Shown here one piece after another: positions 24,823 through 33,636 of a stretch of DNA of 64,000 nt. Both the position numbers and the translations under genes were made by a program. Below the pieces are notes generated by a model that was not told the DNA's origin, searched no databases, and saw nothing but the letters and a program-made list of their open reading frames with translations. Location of the stretch: assembly GCF_001294335.1 (NCBI RefSeq), contig NZ_LGKG01000144.1:1-64000 (forward strand). The letters are read 5' to 3'. The stretch is from Streptomyces chattanoogensis (lineage in GTDB: Bacteria > Actinomycetota > Actinomycetes > Streptomycetales > Streptomycetaceae). Each line of letters begins with the position of its first letter. Within the stretch, counting starts at the first letter, position 1.

Positions 24823-26088
24823 ATGGATGGAACCTTTTCGTTGGTCCTGCTCCTGCTGTTCCTGTGGGCCCTGTGCTCGCAGAGGATGGAGCGTGTCGAA
24901 CTCACCGCTCCGGCAGCGTTCGTGCTGCTGGGCCTCTTGCTGGGCAAAGGGATGGGCCCACTGGACCTGGCTCCCTCGCTCGGCTGGGTCAAGGTGCTCG
25001 CGGAAGTCACGCTGGTCTGGGTTCTCTTTATTGATGCCGCACGGCTGTCCTTCCGGTCCCTACGGACCGAACTCGGCCTGTATGGGCGGCTTCTTGGGGT
25101 CGGACTGCCGATGTGCATCGGGTTCGGCACACTGTTGGCGTCCGGGCTGCTTCCCGGAGTGTCGGGGTGGGCGGCTCTGTATGTAGGGGCTGCGCTCGCT
25201 CCGACGGATGCCGCGCTCGGTGCCACGATGATGGTCAATCCGGTCGTGCCCGCGCGGATCCGCCGACTGATCAATGTGGAGAGCGGCCTCAACGACGGCT
25301 TCGCCACCCCCTTCGTGGTGCTTGCCCTTGCCGGTGTCACCGCGGCCGAGAGCACCTCAGGCTCGCACCACTCCGGCCATGCCGTCATGGAACTCCTCAT
25401 CGGCCTGGCCTACGGCACCGTGCTCGGGCTGGCGGCCGGATGGCTGCTCCGCTCCGCTCTGCGCAGGGGCTGGGCGACCGAGGACTTCGCCGGGGCGGGT
25501 GTCCTGGCGCTGTCTCTCCTCGCGTATACCTCCGCCATCGCTATCGGCGGCAACGGCTTCGTCGCCGCCTTCGTCGCGGGGCTGGCCTTCGGATCGGCGC
25601 ACGGCGCCCCCCAGCGCGTGCTGCGGTACGTCGATCAGACCGCATCCCTGCTCTCCGTACTGGTGTGGCTCCTCTTCGGCGCTGTCCTCGTCCCGGCCGC
25701 CTTCGACTTCCTCACCTGGCAAGCAGCGGTCTACGCGGCACTGAGCCTGACGGCGGTGCGCATGGTGCCGGTGGCCCTGTCCCTGATCGGGAGCGGTCTG
25801 GACACAAGAACAGTCCTGTTCGTGGGCTGGTTCGGCCCGCGCGGGCTGGCATCGATCATCTTCGGGCTGCTGGCGCTCGAGGAACTCGCCCCGTCCGCCG
25901 CCCGCACGGTCATTCCAGTAGTGGCCTGCACCGTCCTGCTCAGCGTCCTCGCACATGGCCTCACCTCCGACCCTCTTGCCCGGCGCTACGGAAGAGCCGC
26001 GGGTGCGGGTCCGGTCGGCCCAGCCGTGCACGACCTGCCCGTACGAGGGATGGCGGGGGGCATCGCCGGGCGCCGTGCTCGGCGGTGA
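24823..26088 (+). CDS. Cation/proton antiporter (CPA family)
   Basis: A 421-residue protein with about 12 hydrophobic helices. Motifs: ALYVGAALAPTDAALGATMM near residue 122 (Asp in a PTD helix) and NVESGLNDGFATPFVVLALA near 152 (the ND pair), plus GWFGPRGLASIIFGLLALEE near 330, all characteristic of Na+(K+)/H+ exchangers. Shorter than the CPA1 protein at 2216 and with no large cytoplasmic tail. ATG 24823 has GGGAG about 8 nt upstream. Confidence 0.9.
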   Translation: MDGTFSLVLLLLFLWALCSQRMERVELTAPAAFVLLGLLLGKGMGPLDLAPSLGWVKVLAEVTLVWVLFIDAARLSFRSLRTELGLYGRLLGVGLPMCIGFGTLLASGLLPGVSGWAALYVGAALAPTDAALGATMMVNPVVPARIRRLINVESGLNDGFATPFVVLALAGVTAAESTSGSHHSGHAVMELLIGLAYGTVLGLAAGWLLRSALRRGWATEDFAGAGVLALSLLAYTSAIAIGGNGFVAAFVAGLAFGSAHGAPQRVLRYVDQTASLLSVLVWLLFGAVLVPAAFDFLTWQAAVYAALSLTAVRMVPVALSLIGSGLDTRTVLFVGWFGPRGLASIIFGLLALEELAPSAARTVIPVVACTVLLSVLAHGLTSDPLARRYGRAAGAGPVGPAVHDLPVRGMAGGIAGRRARR

Positions 26089-26346
26089 GGCGGTCGACGT
26101 ACAGCAGTCGCAGGTGGCTGGAACAAGTATCCGTACACGGCTTCGCTACGGTTCCCCTCCGTCGTCGCCCTGCAGCCGGACATCGGCGCAATGGTCGCCG
26201 CTCACCCGACTGTTCACCTGCACGCTGCTACCGAGATCAGCATCCGACCAGGTCGGTACGCCCATAAACACCCGGCTGTTGGCAGTGCCCTCGTTCTGCC
26301 CGGGTGACGCGCTCGGCTCCGGCTCATGCGGTCATGTCTTCGTAGG

Positions 26347-26916
26347 TCAGCGCTCGCTGTCTCCCCGAGCGTGGAATGCGGCGGGCTGTCCATCCCGACC
26401 GGCCGAGGGTGGCAGCCGGTCGCAGAGGAGGCGCACGAGGATGAGGTACTCACTGGGGACTTCGATGTATCCCGCCTCGATCAGGTACTCGCCCAGGGGG
26501 AGGTCGATGCGCAGGTGTTCCTCCGTGGCGATCTCGGTGGACTCGTAGACAGAGTCAAAGAGGACGACCGGCTCATTGATGGTCCAGGTGGGGCCCGATT
26601 CCCATTCCACGTGGGGCAGAAGGTCGGCGACGAGGGCGGGGAGGTCCGCGTCGTCTTTATCGCCGGCGACCTCTCTGACCAGGACGTTGTGCTGGGGAAG
26701 GAACGTGGTGCGGGCCGGCATGTCGCCCAGGACGAGCGCCTGCGCGCCTCCGACATCGATGAGTCCCACGTAGCCGTCGACCTCGCAGGCGCGTCCGTAG
26801 TCGCCTTCGTCGTCGGGGTAGGTGCGCGGGGCGCCGCCCCAGTGGTGGCAGACAGACTGGGGAATGAGGATCAGAGGGCCGCCGGCCGAGGTCACCCAGG
26901 TGATTTCGCTGTTCAT
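26347..26916 (-). CDS. Imm21-like immunity protein
   Basis: A 189-residue acidic protein from ATG 26916 (GGAAG upstream). The N-terminus (ITWVTSAGGPLILIPQSVCH then HWGG), the segment TYPDDEGDYGRACEVDGYVG and the following ALVLGDMPARTTFLPQHNVL match the Imm21 family as I know it. Imm21 proteins neutralise polymorphic toxins. No toxin gene lies next to it, so it is an orphan immunity gene that may protect against toxins of neighbours. Confidence 0.75.
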   Translation of the reverse strand: MNSEITWVTSAGGPLILIPQSVCHHWGGAPRTYPDDEGDYGRACEVDGYVGLIDVGGAQALVLGDMPARTTFLPQHNVLVREVAGDKDDADLPALVADLLPHVEWESGPTWTINEPVVLFDSVYESTEIATEEHLRIDLPLGEYLIEAGYIEVPSEYLILVRLLCDRLPPSAGRDGQPAAFHARGDSER

Positions 26917-27280
26917 AGTGCTTCCTTGCCGTTCCAAGCCCCGGCATCACGCCAAGCGCCACTGTCGAGCCCTGCGATCCAGCCTCCGACTGCTGCACCT
27001 GGTCGCCCGTCCGTATGCCGCAGGCTGAGGAGCGAGGTCGGCGTAGCGACTTTGGGCCGGGAGCTGCTTCGGCGGTGCCGAGGTCGGCCGCACCTATCCA
27101 CACCGGCGGTAAAGGGCACCATCATCGAGACCGGCACCGACTCCTACCGGCTCGCCGGCACCCGAGCCCGCGCCGAAGCGCACACTGCTACCGGATGACA
27201 CGAACGGCGCCTGCCGGACCGCCGTCCACCAGGGAGGACGGCGGGCGATCCCGTATCGACCGGCCCGGCAGCTGCGGTAC
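26917..27280. other. Intergenic region without a gene
   Basis: Holds the upstream region of the Imm21-like gene and the 3' side of the arsR-like gene. No frame looks coding. Confidence 0.4.
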
Positions 27281-27577
27281 TCATCGCCTGCCTTCGGCCA
27301 ACACGGCAGCGAGGAGGCCCGGGAAGCGGGCGTCGAGATCGGCGCGACGCAGGGCCATCACACGAGCCTTTCCGATCCGACGGGTCTGGGTGATTCCGGC
27401 TTCGCGCAGGATCCGCCAGTGATTGGACAGCGTCGATCTGGGCACGTCCACGCCGTCCGGGCTGCATGCGCTCTCACCGTCCTCGGCCATCCGGCGGACC
27501 AGTGCCAGCCGAACCGGATCGCCCAGGGCATGGAGCACCACAGCCAGGTCCTGGTCCTCGTGGCCACGCTGTTCCAC
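27281..27577 (-). CDS. ArsR-family transcriptional regulator
   Basis: A 98-residue winged helix-turn-helix protein: VLHALGDPVRLALVRRMAED, then VPRSTLSNHWRILREAGITQ and TRRIGKARVMALRRADLDAR. No metal-binding CVC motif in the recognition helix, so probably not a metal sensor. GTG 27577 is selected because GAGGAGGG precedes it. Divergent from a VOC-family gene with a dyad between them. Confidence 0.88.
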   Translation of the reverse strand: MEQRGHEDQDLAVVLHALGDPVRLALVRRMAEDGESACSPDGVDVPRSTLSNHWRILREAGITQTRRIGKARVMALRRADLDARFPGLLAAVLAEGRR

Positions 27578-27632
27578 TGGCCCTCCTCGTCGTCGCCCGT
27601 GTGACACCCGTAGTATGCAGTTCACTTCAACG

Positions 27633-27649
27633 TTTCGGGAAAACCGAAA
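27633..27649. promoter_or_regulatory. Candidate ArsR operator
   Basis: TTTCGG and CCGAAA form a perfect 6-bp inverted repeat with a 5-nt centre, about 10 bp upstream of the ribosome site of the VOC gene. Confidence 0.45.
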
Positions 27650-27666
27650 TGATCTAGGAGATGACC

Positions 27667-28038
27667 ATGACGGTGCTCGCCACCCTTGCCCGCGTCTACG
27701 TCGACGACCTGGACGTGGCATTGCCGACCTTCGTCGAGCTGACCGGGGAGCAGCCACGACTGCGGTTCACCTACCGCGGCCTGAACCTCGCGAGCATCGG
27801 CGGCTATCTGCTTCTGGCAGGTTCAGAGGAAGCCCTCGCCCCTTACCGCGGCACCCACGCCACCGCGATCGTCGAGTCCATCGATCAGGTCCTGCGCCTC
27901 ACCGAGCAACACGGCGGAGAAATCCTCGACGGTCCCAACGAGGTGCCCACCGGCCGAAACCTGACCGTGAGGCACCCCGGAGGCGCGACCATCGAGTACG
28001 TGCAGTTCCACGCAACCGCACGGTCAGCCTTCGCATGA
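27667..28038 (+). CDS. VOC-family (glyoxalase/bleomycin resistance-like) protein
   Basis: A 123-residue single VOC module: VLATLARVYVDDLDVALPTF start, GLNLASIGGYLLLAG middle and LTVRHPGGATIEYVQF end. Function could be a metal-dependent lyase, dioxygenase or binding protein. Two ATGs are possible; 27667 is chosen because AGGAG abuts ATG 27661 but is 6 nt from 27667. Likely repressed by the divergent ArsR protein. Confidence 0.85.
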   Translation: MTVLATLARVYVDDLDVALPTFVELTGEQPRLRFTYRGLNLASIGGYLLLAGSEEALAPYRGTHATAIVESIDQVLRLTEQHGGEILDGPNEVPTGRNLTVRHPGGATIEYVQFHATARSAFA

Positions 28039-28280
28039 GCCAAGCAGCGCCCTTGCCCCACAACCACGAGTAAGAGTGCGTACGCCCCAGAACGTACCCG
28101 CTGTGTGGTGCTGCGACGACATGCTGGCGACGACTCCGGCAAGGAACGTCAAGAACGGCAGCCGTGCCGGGCGGCGTACGTGAACTTCTGGCGGTCAGAC
28201 CCTGTGTACGTCCTATCGGGTTGCTACGGCGCGAACGCGCACACGGCTCCCCGGACGACGACGGTCCGAGCCGTCACCAG

Positions 28281-29255
28281 TCAAGGCAGCGTCCAGAACC
28301 GGACCGTGACGAGGTAGAAGACGACGGCCCAGAAGGCCATCACCGCCGCGACGACACCGAGGCCACAAAGGTTGTTCCTTGCCGCCGGTTCGTCCGGCGC
28401 CGGCCGCAGCCACCGCCCGAGCAGCGGGTTCACGTAGTACGGCATGGTCAGGAAGCTCATGAGGAAACTCGACAGCAGGTTGCCCACAAGCAGGCCGATC
28501 CACAGCGGCATGTGCAGCGGGGACAGCGCGAGTGTCAAGAGCACGACCGTCGGGTACAGGCCGACCCAGATCGCCAGGGAGGTGCGGGTCTCGGAGGGCG
28601 GCGGCGGTGCCTCCTTGCCGTTGCCCTCGAAGGCGAACCAGCTGCCGAACGAGTTGTCGATCGTCCGCAGTGTGAAGTCGCTGAACTTCTCGCCCTCGGC
28701 CAGGATCTTCTGCCGTTCGGGCGATGTCAGCCAGGCATCGAGATGCTCGGCGCTGTCGTAGCGGTACAGCGTGGTCCATTCCTCCTGAAGCCCCTCGATG
28801 GGACGGAAGAGCTCGGTCCCGCGAAAGCCCTCGAACCTGCTCTCCTCCTGGACCATGTGGTGCTGCCAGGCGAGGAAATCGTCGACCTGGTTCGGGTGGA
28901 CGCGGTGGGTGACCACCACGGTGACCAGCGGATCCAGTGACTGGGTGCCGCTGCTGACCACCTGCTGGGTCGCCGGACCCTCGAAGTACTTGGCGCCGAC
29001 GTCGAGATACGTCTGCCTGGTCGCGCTGTTGATCCACGCCTGCAGGTGCGCCACCGAGTCGAACCGGTACACAACGACCCAGTCGGGTTGCAGCGGTGTC
29101 GGCGGGGAGATCTCGGCGCCGAGGAAACCGGGGTAGTAGGCGGCCGCGCCGTTGAGGTCCTCCTGCCACGCCTCGAACTCCCGCTCCTTCCCCGGCAGGA
29201 CCTTCTGACCGATGATCGCCGTCGCCGCGGCGGCTACGTTCTTTGCGGTGTTCAT
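28281..29255 (-). CDS. Double ABM-domain membrane protein
   Basis: A 324-residue protein. Two tandem antibiotic biosynthesis monooxygenase-like (dimeric alpha/beta barrel) domains cover residues about 10-110 and 110-210; each has the KEREFEAWQ/VDDFLAWQ helix and WVVVYRFDSVAHLQAWINS / WTTLYRYDSAEHLDAWLTS strand-helix pair. Three to four membrane helices fill the C-terminal third (LAIWVGLYPTVVLLTLALSP, WIGLLVGNLLSSFLMSFL, GVVAAVMAFWAVVFYLVTV). Only 6 bp separate it from the upstream molybdenum hydroxylase gene, so it is co-transcribed. It may be a membrane-tethered oxygenase or ligand-binding partner of that enzyme; this is inference. Confidence 0.85.
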   Translation of the reverse strand: MNTAKNVAAAATAIIGQKVLPGKEREFEAWQEDLNGAAAYYPGFLGAEISPPTPLQPDWVVVYRFDSVAHLQAWINSATRQTYLDVGAKYFEGPATQQVVSSGTQSLDPLVTVVVTHRVHPNQVDDFLAWQHHMVQEESRFEGFRGTELFRPIEGLQEEWTTLYRYDSAEHLDAWLTSPERQKILAEGEKFSDFTLRTIDNSFGSWFAFEGNGKEAPPPPSETRTSLAIWVGLYPTVVLLTLALSPLHMPLWIGLLVGNLLSSFLMSFLTMPYYVNPLLGRWLRPAPDEPAARNNLCGLGVVAAVMAFWAVVFYLVTVRFWTLP

Positions 29256-29261
29256 AGTGGC

Positions 29262-31979
29262 TCAACCTGTCGACACCGACTGCTCCGAGGGGAGCCGGCC
29301 GTAGATGCGTTCTGGAGTCAGCGGCAACGCACGGTAGCGGACGCCTGCGGCGTCCTGCACCGCGTTCGCGAGCGCGGGGGCCACCGGGTTGATACAGCAT
29401 TCCGCCATCCCCTTCGCCCGCATGGGCCCCACCGAATCCGCCGAGCCCACCAGGAGCACCTCGGTGCGGGGGATGTCGGCGTAGGTGGGGATGCGGTAGT
29501 TGCGGAAGTTCGGGTTGACCATGACGCCGTGGTCGTCGACGTGATGGTTCTCGGTCAGCGCGAAGCCGATTCCCTGGGCGACGCCGCCCTCTATCTGTCC
29601 CCGGACCTGCGCCGGGTTGATGATCACCCCGGCGTCCGCCGCCTGCACGCTGTACAGGATCCGTACCTCACCCGTCACGCGGTGCACGGCGACCCGGAAC
29701 CCCTGTGTATTGGACGTGATGCTCCGGGGCGAGCCATATGCCTTGCGTGCGGCGGTGAAGCGGATCCCACGCCTCCGGGCGAGCGCGACGAGTTCGGCCA
29801 GCGACACCCGGCGGTCCCCGCAGACGACACCGTCGTCGTCCATCGTGCACATCACGACATGGATGCCCGTGTGCGCCGCGGCGAAGTGCAGGATGCGGTC
29901 GCGCACGGCATTGGCCGCCCGCAGGACCGCGTTGCCCGCCACGAAGAGACCCGCACTCGCGAAGGCACCGGTGTCGAATCCCGTGCGGTCGGTGTCGGAC
30001 TGCACCAGACGGATCCGCGACGGCGTCGTGCCCAGCTGGTTGGCTGCGATCTGGACATGGGCCGTGGAGGTCCCCTCCCCGAACTCGGGGGTTCCGACGG
30101 CCAGTTCGTAGATGAGGTCGTCGCCGAGGGTGACCCAGGCCTCGGAGAGGTGTTCCGTCGGGGGCGCGGTCTCGTGCAGGGAACTCGCCACACCGGCTCC
30201 GACGAGCCAGTCAGGGCCGGGGGGCGACTGGTCGGCCGTACGGGCCAGGGCGTCGCCCACCAGGTCGATGCACTTGGCCAGTCCGTCCTCGGTGAAGATC
30301 ACGTCGTCGGGGCCGTCGTGCGTGGCGACCAGAGGCTCACCCGGCCGCACGATGTTGCGTCGGCGAAGTTCCAGCGGGTCGAGGTGCAGGGCGCGGGCCA
30401 GTTCGTCCATCGCCGATTCCGCGGCGAACGCCGGCTGCGTCATCCCGTAGCCGCGCAGCGCCCCGCTCGGCACGGTGTTGGTGTAGACGGAGTAGGCGTC
30501 GTATTTCTTGTTGGGGCAGCGGTAGATCATGACGGCGGCTCCGCCCGCGTACAGCGTTTCGCCGCCGTGGTTGCCGTAGGCGCCCGTGTTCGACACATTG
30601 CGTACCTGGAACGCGGTGAGCGTTCCGTCGGCCTTCGCGCCGAGCTTGACCGTCAGGGTCATCGGATGCCGTGGCGAGGCCGTGGTGAACTCCTCCTCAC
30701 GGGTGTACTCGAGGCAGGTGGGGCGACCGGTGTCCAGGGTGGCGAGCGCGACCAGGTCCTCCGCGATCACCTCCTGCTTGCCGCCGAATCCGCCGCCCAC
30801 GCGTTTGCAGAACACCCTCAGCTGGTCGGGGCGCAGCGCGAACAGGTACTCCAGTTTGACCTTCGCGATCGACGGTGACTGCGAACTGGTGCGGACGTTC
30901 AGCCGGCCATCCTCCATCCAGGCGATCGAGCCGTGGGTCTCCAGATGCGCGTGCTGCACCCGCGGCGAGAAGTACGTGCCTTCGTGGATCACGTCGGCCG
31001 CGGCGAATCCCGCGTCGACGTCGCCCATGTGCGAGTGGAGGTCGATGAGGATGTTGTGGACGGGGTCGCGGACGAACGGATCGTCGGAGCCGTGAAGTTG
31101 GGGTGCGCCGTCGGCCATCGCCGCCTCCGGATCGAACACCGCCGGCAGCACCTCGTACTCGACCACGAGAAGCCGGCAGCCCTCCTCGGCCGCCCCGACC
31201 GTGTCGGCCAGGACCGCGGCGACGCGCTGGCCGGCGAAGCGGACCGTGTCGTCGAGGATGTAGGTGTCCTGCGGGTCGACCAGGTGGTCGGTGTGGATCG
31301 CCGTGGTGAAGCGTCTGCGGGGTACGTCTTCCCAGGTGTAGACCCGGTGCACGCCGGGCACCGCGAGGGCGGCGCTCTTGTCGATCGAGAGGATCCGGGC
31401 GTGCGCATGGGGTGAGTGCAGCACCTTGAGGTGCTGCATGCCGTCGATATGCGTGTCCATGGTGAACTCGGCGTGACCCGTCACCACGTCGTGGCCCGCG
31501 GGTGCGCCCACGCTCGTCCCGACGGCCCTGCCCGGTGCTGCCGTCTCCACCGCGCTGACGCCCTTCACGGCGTCCTCGATCGCCCGGTATCCGGTGCAGC
31601 GGCAGAGGTTACCCTTCAGCGCCCGTGGCAGGTCCGCCTTCTGCTCCTCGGTGAAGGTCGCCGACGTCATGATCATCCCTGCGGTGCAGAATCCGCACTG
31701 GAACCCCGGGGCGTCCTCGAACTGCCGCTGCACGGGATGCGGGGCGCCGGGCCGTCCGAGGCCCTCGATCGTGGTCACCTCCCTGCCGTCCGCGCGGAAC
31801 GCGGGGGTGATGCAGCTGTGTACCGGCGTGCCGTCCAGCCACACCGTGCAGGCGCCGCAGTCGCCCGCGTCGCAGCCCTTCTTGACGCCGAAGTGGCCGA
31901 GTTCGCGCAGGAACGTGCGCAGACACTGACCGGGGGCCGGTTCCCGGTCGAATTCCCTGCCGTTCACGAGGTAGCTCAC
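29262..31979 (-). CDS. Molybdenum hydroxylase: fused 2Fe-2S and molybdopterin subunits
   Basis: A 905-residue xanthine dehydrogenase-family protein. Residues 1-160 form the iron-sulfur domain with both clusters (GCDAGDCGACTVW and CGFCTAGMIM ... CRCTGY). Residues about 185-905 are the molybdopterin-binding subunit (SPHAHARILSIDKS, FCKRVGGGFGGKQE, SGALRGYGMTQPAFAAESAM, and MRAKGMAECCINPVAPALAN near the end). In many relatives these are separate genes. The GTG start overlaps the FAD-subunit stop (GTGA). Substrate unknown; the family oxidises purines, aldehydes or N-heterocycles. Confidence 0.93.
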   Translation of the reverse strand: MSYLVNGREFDREPAPGQCLRTFLRELGHFGVKKGCDAGDCGACTVWLDGTPVHSCITPAFRADGREVTTIEGLGRPGAPHPVQRQFEDAPGFQCGFCTAGMIMTSATFTEEQKADLPRALKGNLCRCTGYRAIEDAVKGVSAVETAAPGRAVGTSVGAPAGHDVVTGHAEFTMDTHIDGMQHLKVLHSPHAHARILSIDKSAALAVPGVHRVYTWEDVPRRRFTTAIHTDHLVDPQDTYILDDTVRFAGQRVAAVLADTVGAAEEGCRLLVVEYEVLPAVFDPEAAMADGAPQLHGSDDPFVRDPVHNILIDLHSHMGDVDAGFAAADVIHEGTYFSPRVQHAHLETHGSIAWMEDGRLNVRTSSQSPSIAKVKLEYLFALRPDQLRVFCKRVGGGFGGKQEVIAEDLVALATLDTGRPTCLEYTREEEFTTASPRHPMTLTVKLGAKADGTLTAFQVRNVSNTGAYGNHGGETLYAGGAAVMIYRCPNKKYDAYSVYTNTVPSGALRGYGMTQPAFAAESAMDELARALHLDPLELRRRNIVRPGEPLVATHDGPDDVIFTEDGLAKCIDLVGDALARTADQSPPGPDWLVGAGVASSLHETAPPTEHLSEAWVTLGDDLIYELAVGTPEFGEGTSTAHVQIAANQLGTTPSRIRLVQSDTDRTGFDTGAFASAGLFVAGNAVLRAANAVRDRILHFAAAHTGIHVVMCTMDDDGVVCGDRRVSLAELVALARRRGIRFTAARKAYGSPRSITSNTQGFRVAVHRVTGEVRILYSVQAADAGVIINPAQVRGQIEGGVAQGIGFALTENHHVDDHGVMVNPNFRNYRIPTYADIPRTEVLLVGSADSVGPMRAKGMAECCINPVAPALANAVQDAAGVRYRALPLTPERIYGRLPSEQSVSTG

Positions 31980-32803
31980 GACGGGTCCCCAGCCGTGAGT
32001 TCGCGGCAGATCTCTTCGGCGAAGTGCCGTGTCAGATGCCGACGGTGGTCGGGGGTGCCGTTGGGATCGGCGAACCATACGTCGGCCGGGATGGCGTCGA
32101 TGCTCTGCCGCAGGGTTCGGGCATCGGGCAGGGAGTCGAAGGCGATGCGGACCGGCCGGGTGGTGCCGGCGGTGAGGGTGAGCAACAGGTCACTCGCTCC
32201 CCGCCGTTGGGTGCCGACGAGGAACACCGTCGAACGGCCGAGCCGGGTCAGCGTGAAGCGACGGTCCGCGGTGCGTTTGCGCAGCGCGTGCTCCGGAATG
32301 GTGATGCGCCGAAGGATCTCCCCGGGGGCGAGGACGTTGCGGTGGTCGCCCGTGACGAAATCGAGGGCGTCGACGAAGCGTACGGAGCCATCGGGCGCCC
32401 ACAGTTCGTACTGCGCCTCCAACGCAACCGTCAACGTGACCATCGGGCCGGCGGGCAAGGACATGCAGATGTTTCCGCCGACGGTCGCCGCGTTCCAGAC
32501 CTTGAACGAGGACAGGAATGCCTCACAGCTTTTCCGGAAGAGCGTCCCGGCGGTCCAGCCCTCCGGCCACGGGAAGGCGTACAGGTCGCGAATGGTGCAG
32601 GTGGCGCTGATCTCCAGGCCCTCACCCGTCGGAACAAGAGGCTCCCAGTGCAACGCCGTCAGGTCGATCAGCCGTCGCAGGTCCGGCTGCTCCGTGGAAT
32701 AGAGCCAGGTTCCGCCCGCGAGCCAGGCATCACCCTCGTGCCAGTCCATGCCTGGCCGCTCGGACGGTCGCCGGATGACTTCGGTGATGGTGTTGAGGTC
32801 CAT
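31976..32803 (-). CDS. FAD-binding subunit of molybdenum hydroxylase
   Basis: A 275-residue CoxM/XdhB-type protein: WLAGGTWLYSTEQPDLRRLI (FAD pyrophosphate site variant of AGGT), ISATCTIRDLY, then FKVWNAATVGGNICMSLPAG, a typical isoalloxazine-contacting motif. First gene of a three-gene operon with the fused Fe-S/Mo subunit and the ABM membrane protein. ATG 32803. Confidence 0.9.
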   Translation of the reverse strand: MDLNTITEVIRRPSERPGMDWHEGDAWLAGGTWLYSTEQPDLRRLIDLTALHWEPLVPTGEGLEISATCTIRDLYAFPWPEGWTAGTLFRKSCEAFLSSFKVWNAATVGGNICMSLPAGPMVTLTVALEAQYELWAPDGSVRFVDALDFVTGDHRNVLAPGEILRRITIPEHALRKRTADRRFTLTRLGRSTVFLVGTQRRGASDLLLTLTAGTTRPVRIAFDSLPDARTLRQSIDAIPADVWFADPNGTPDHRRHLTRHFAEEICRELTAGDPS

Positions 32804-32936
32804 GAAACCGACCTACGGGAGAACGCACCTACGGAAGACGACTGCCCCGTGGCACTGTTGGTTTGGGATTCCCGCCGATTGAGCACATGCCGACCGCCGT
32901 GCCGCACCGTTCGGCGCGGCTGAGCCGCGAGGGACC

Positions 32937-32957
32937 GACGGGTACAGACGGGTACAG
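32937..32957 (-). repeat. Two 10-bp tandem repeats upstream of the hydroxylase operon
   Basis: GACGGGTACA occurs twice head to tail (32937-32946, 32947-32956) followed by G, about 135 bp upstream of the FAD-subunit start. Candidate regulator binding site. Confidence 0.4.
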
Positions 32958-33084
32958 AAACTTTTGTTCCAGCCTATCGCAGCGTGCGGAGGAGGATCCG
33001 ACCGAGCGCGACGGAAAGTAGTCAAGGCACCCCGGACCGTCATGCCGGCGTCCACCGGGCGGCCCAGACCCGGGTCGACGCTGC

Positions 33085-33420
33085 TGCCACTCCTTCCGGT
33101 GCGGGCGGCGCGGATGCGGTCCTCGGCTCTGGTGCGTCGGCGGTGGCGGAGTTCAAGGTCGGCGGGCTGCCGCCTTGGGTGTTGGTGGCGAAGCAGGTGA
33201 TGCGATGGCCGTCAACGTCGGTGATCCACAACTGAGCGCCAGGGGGCGGTAGTTTCTTGCGCAGGATGACAGGCATGTCCTTGGGCCGGCCAGACAGGTC
33301 GAGCATGCCGGTAATCTCGCAGGCCCAGGCGCCGTCGCGGACTTGGCCGTCGGCGTCGTGGACCGCGCGGCGGCGGTGGCCGGTGCCTGGCGGGTGTGAG
33401 CGCTCGTCGATCGAGCATGA
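33085..33420 (-). pseudogene. IS1380-like transposase fragment
   Basis: The frame contains WACEITGMLDLSGRPKDMPV and GAQLWITDVDGHRITCFATN, conserved in IS1380-type transposases. The continuation PADLELRHRRRTRAEDRIRA is found in the next frame, so there is a frameshift; both ends of the gene are missing. Confidence 0.75.
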
Positions 33421-33636
33421 GGGCGCATGTGGCCGCCGCGCACCATCTGATTCACCGTCACCATGCTCTCCCCTCGTTCCGTCAACGGGAAGCAGGAGTC
33501 GCGTGGCGCAAGTCCCAGATGCAGCTGGCCCGAGGTTGGGTTCATCGCCACGGGGTCGCCGCACTTGGACGCGGACGGAACCGACGCGCGGAAACGCGCA
33601 CATACGGCGATGAGTGCCGGCCCCGCCGGCCAGGCA

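Noticed and set aside
29046..30878. 610-codon plus-strand frame
   Set aside because: Lies antisense to the molybdenum hydroxylase gene, which has unmistakable cofactor motifs.
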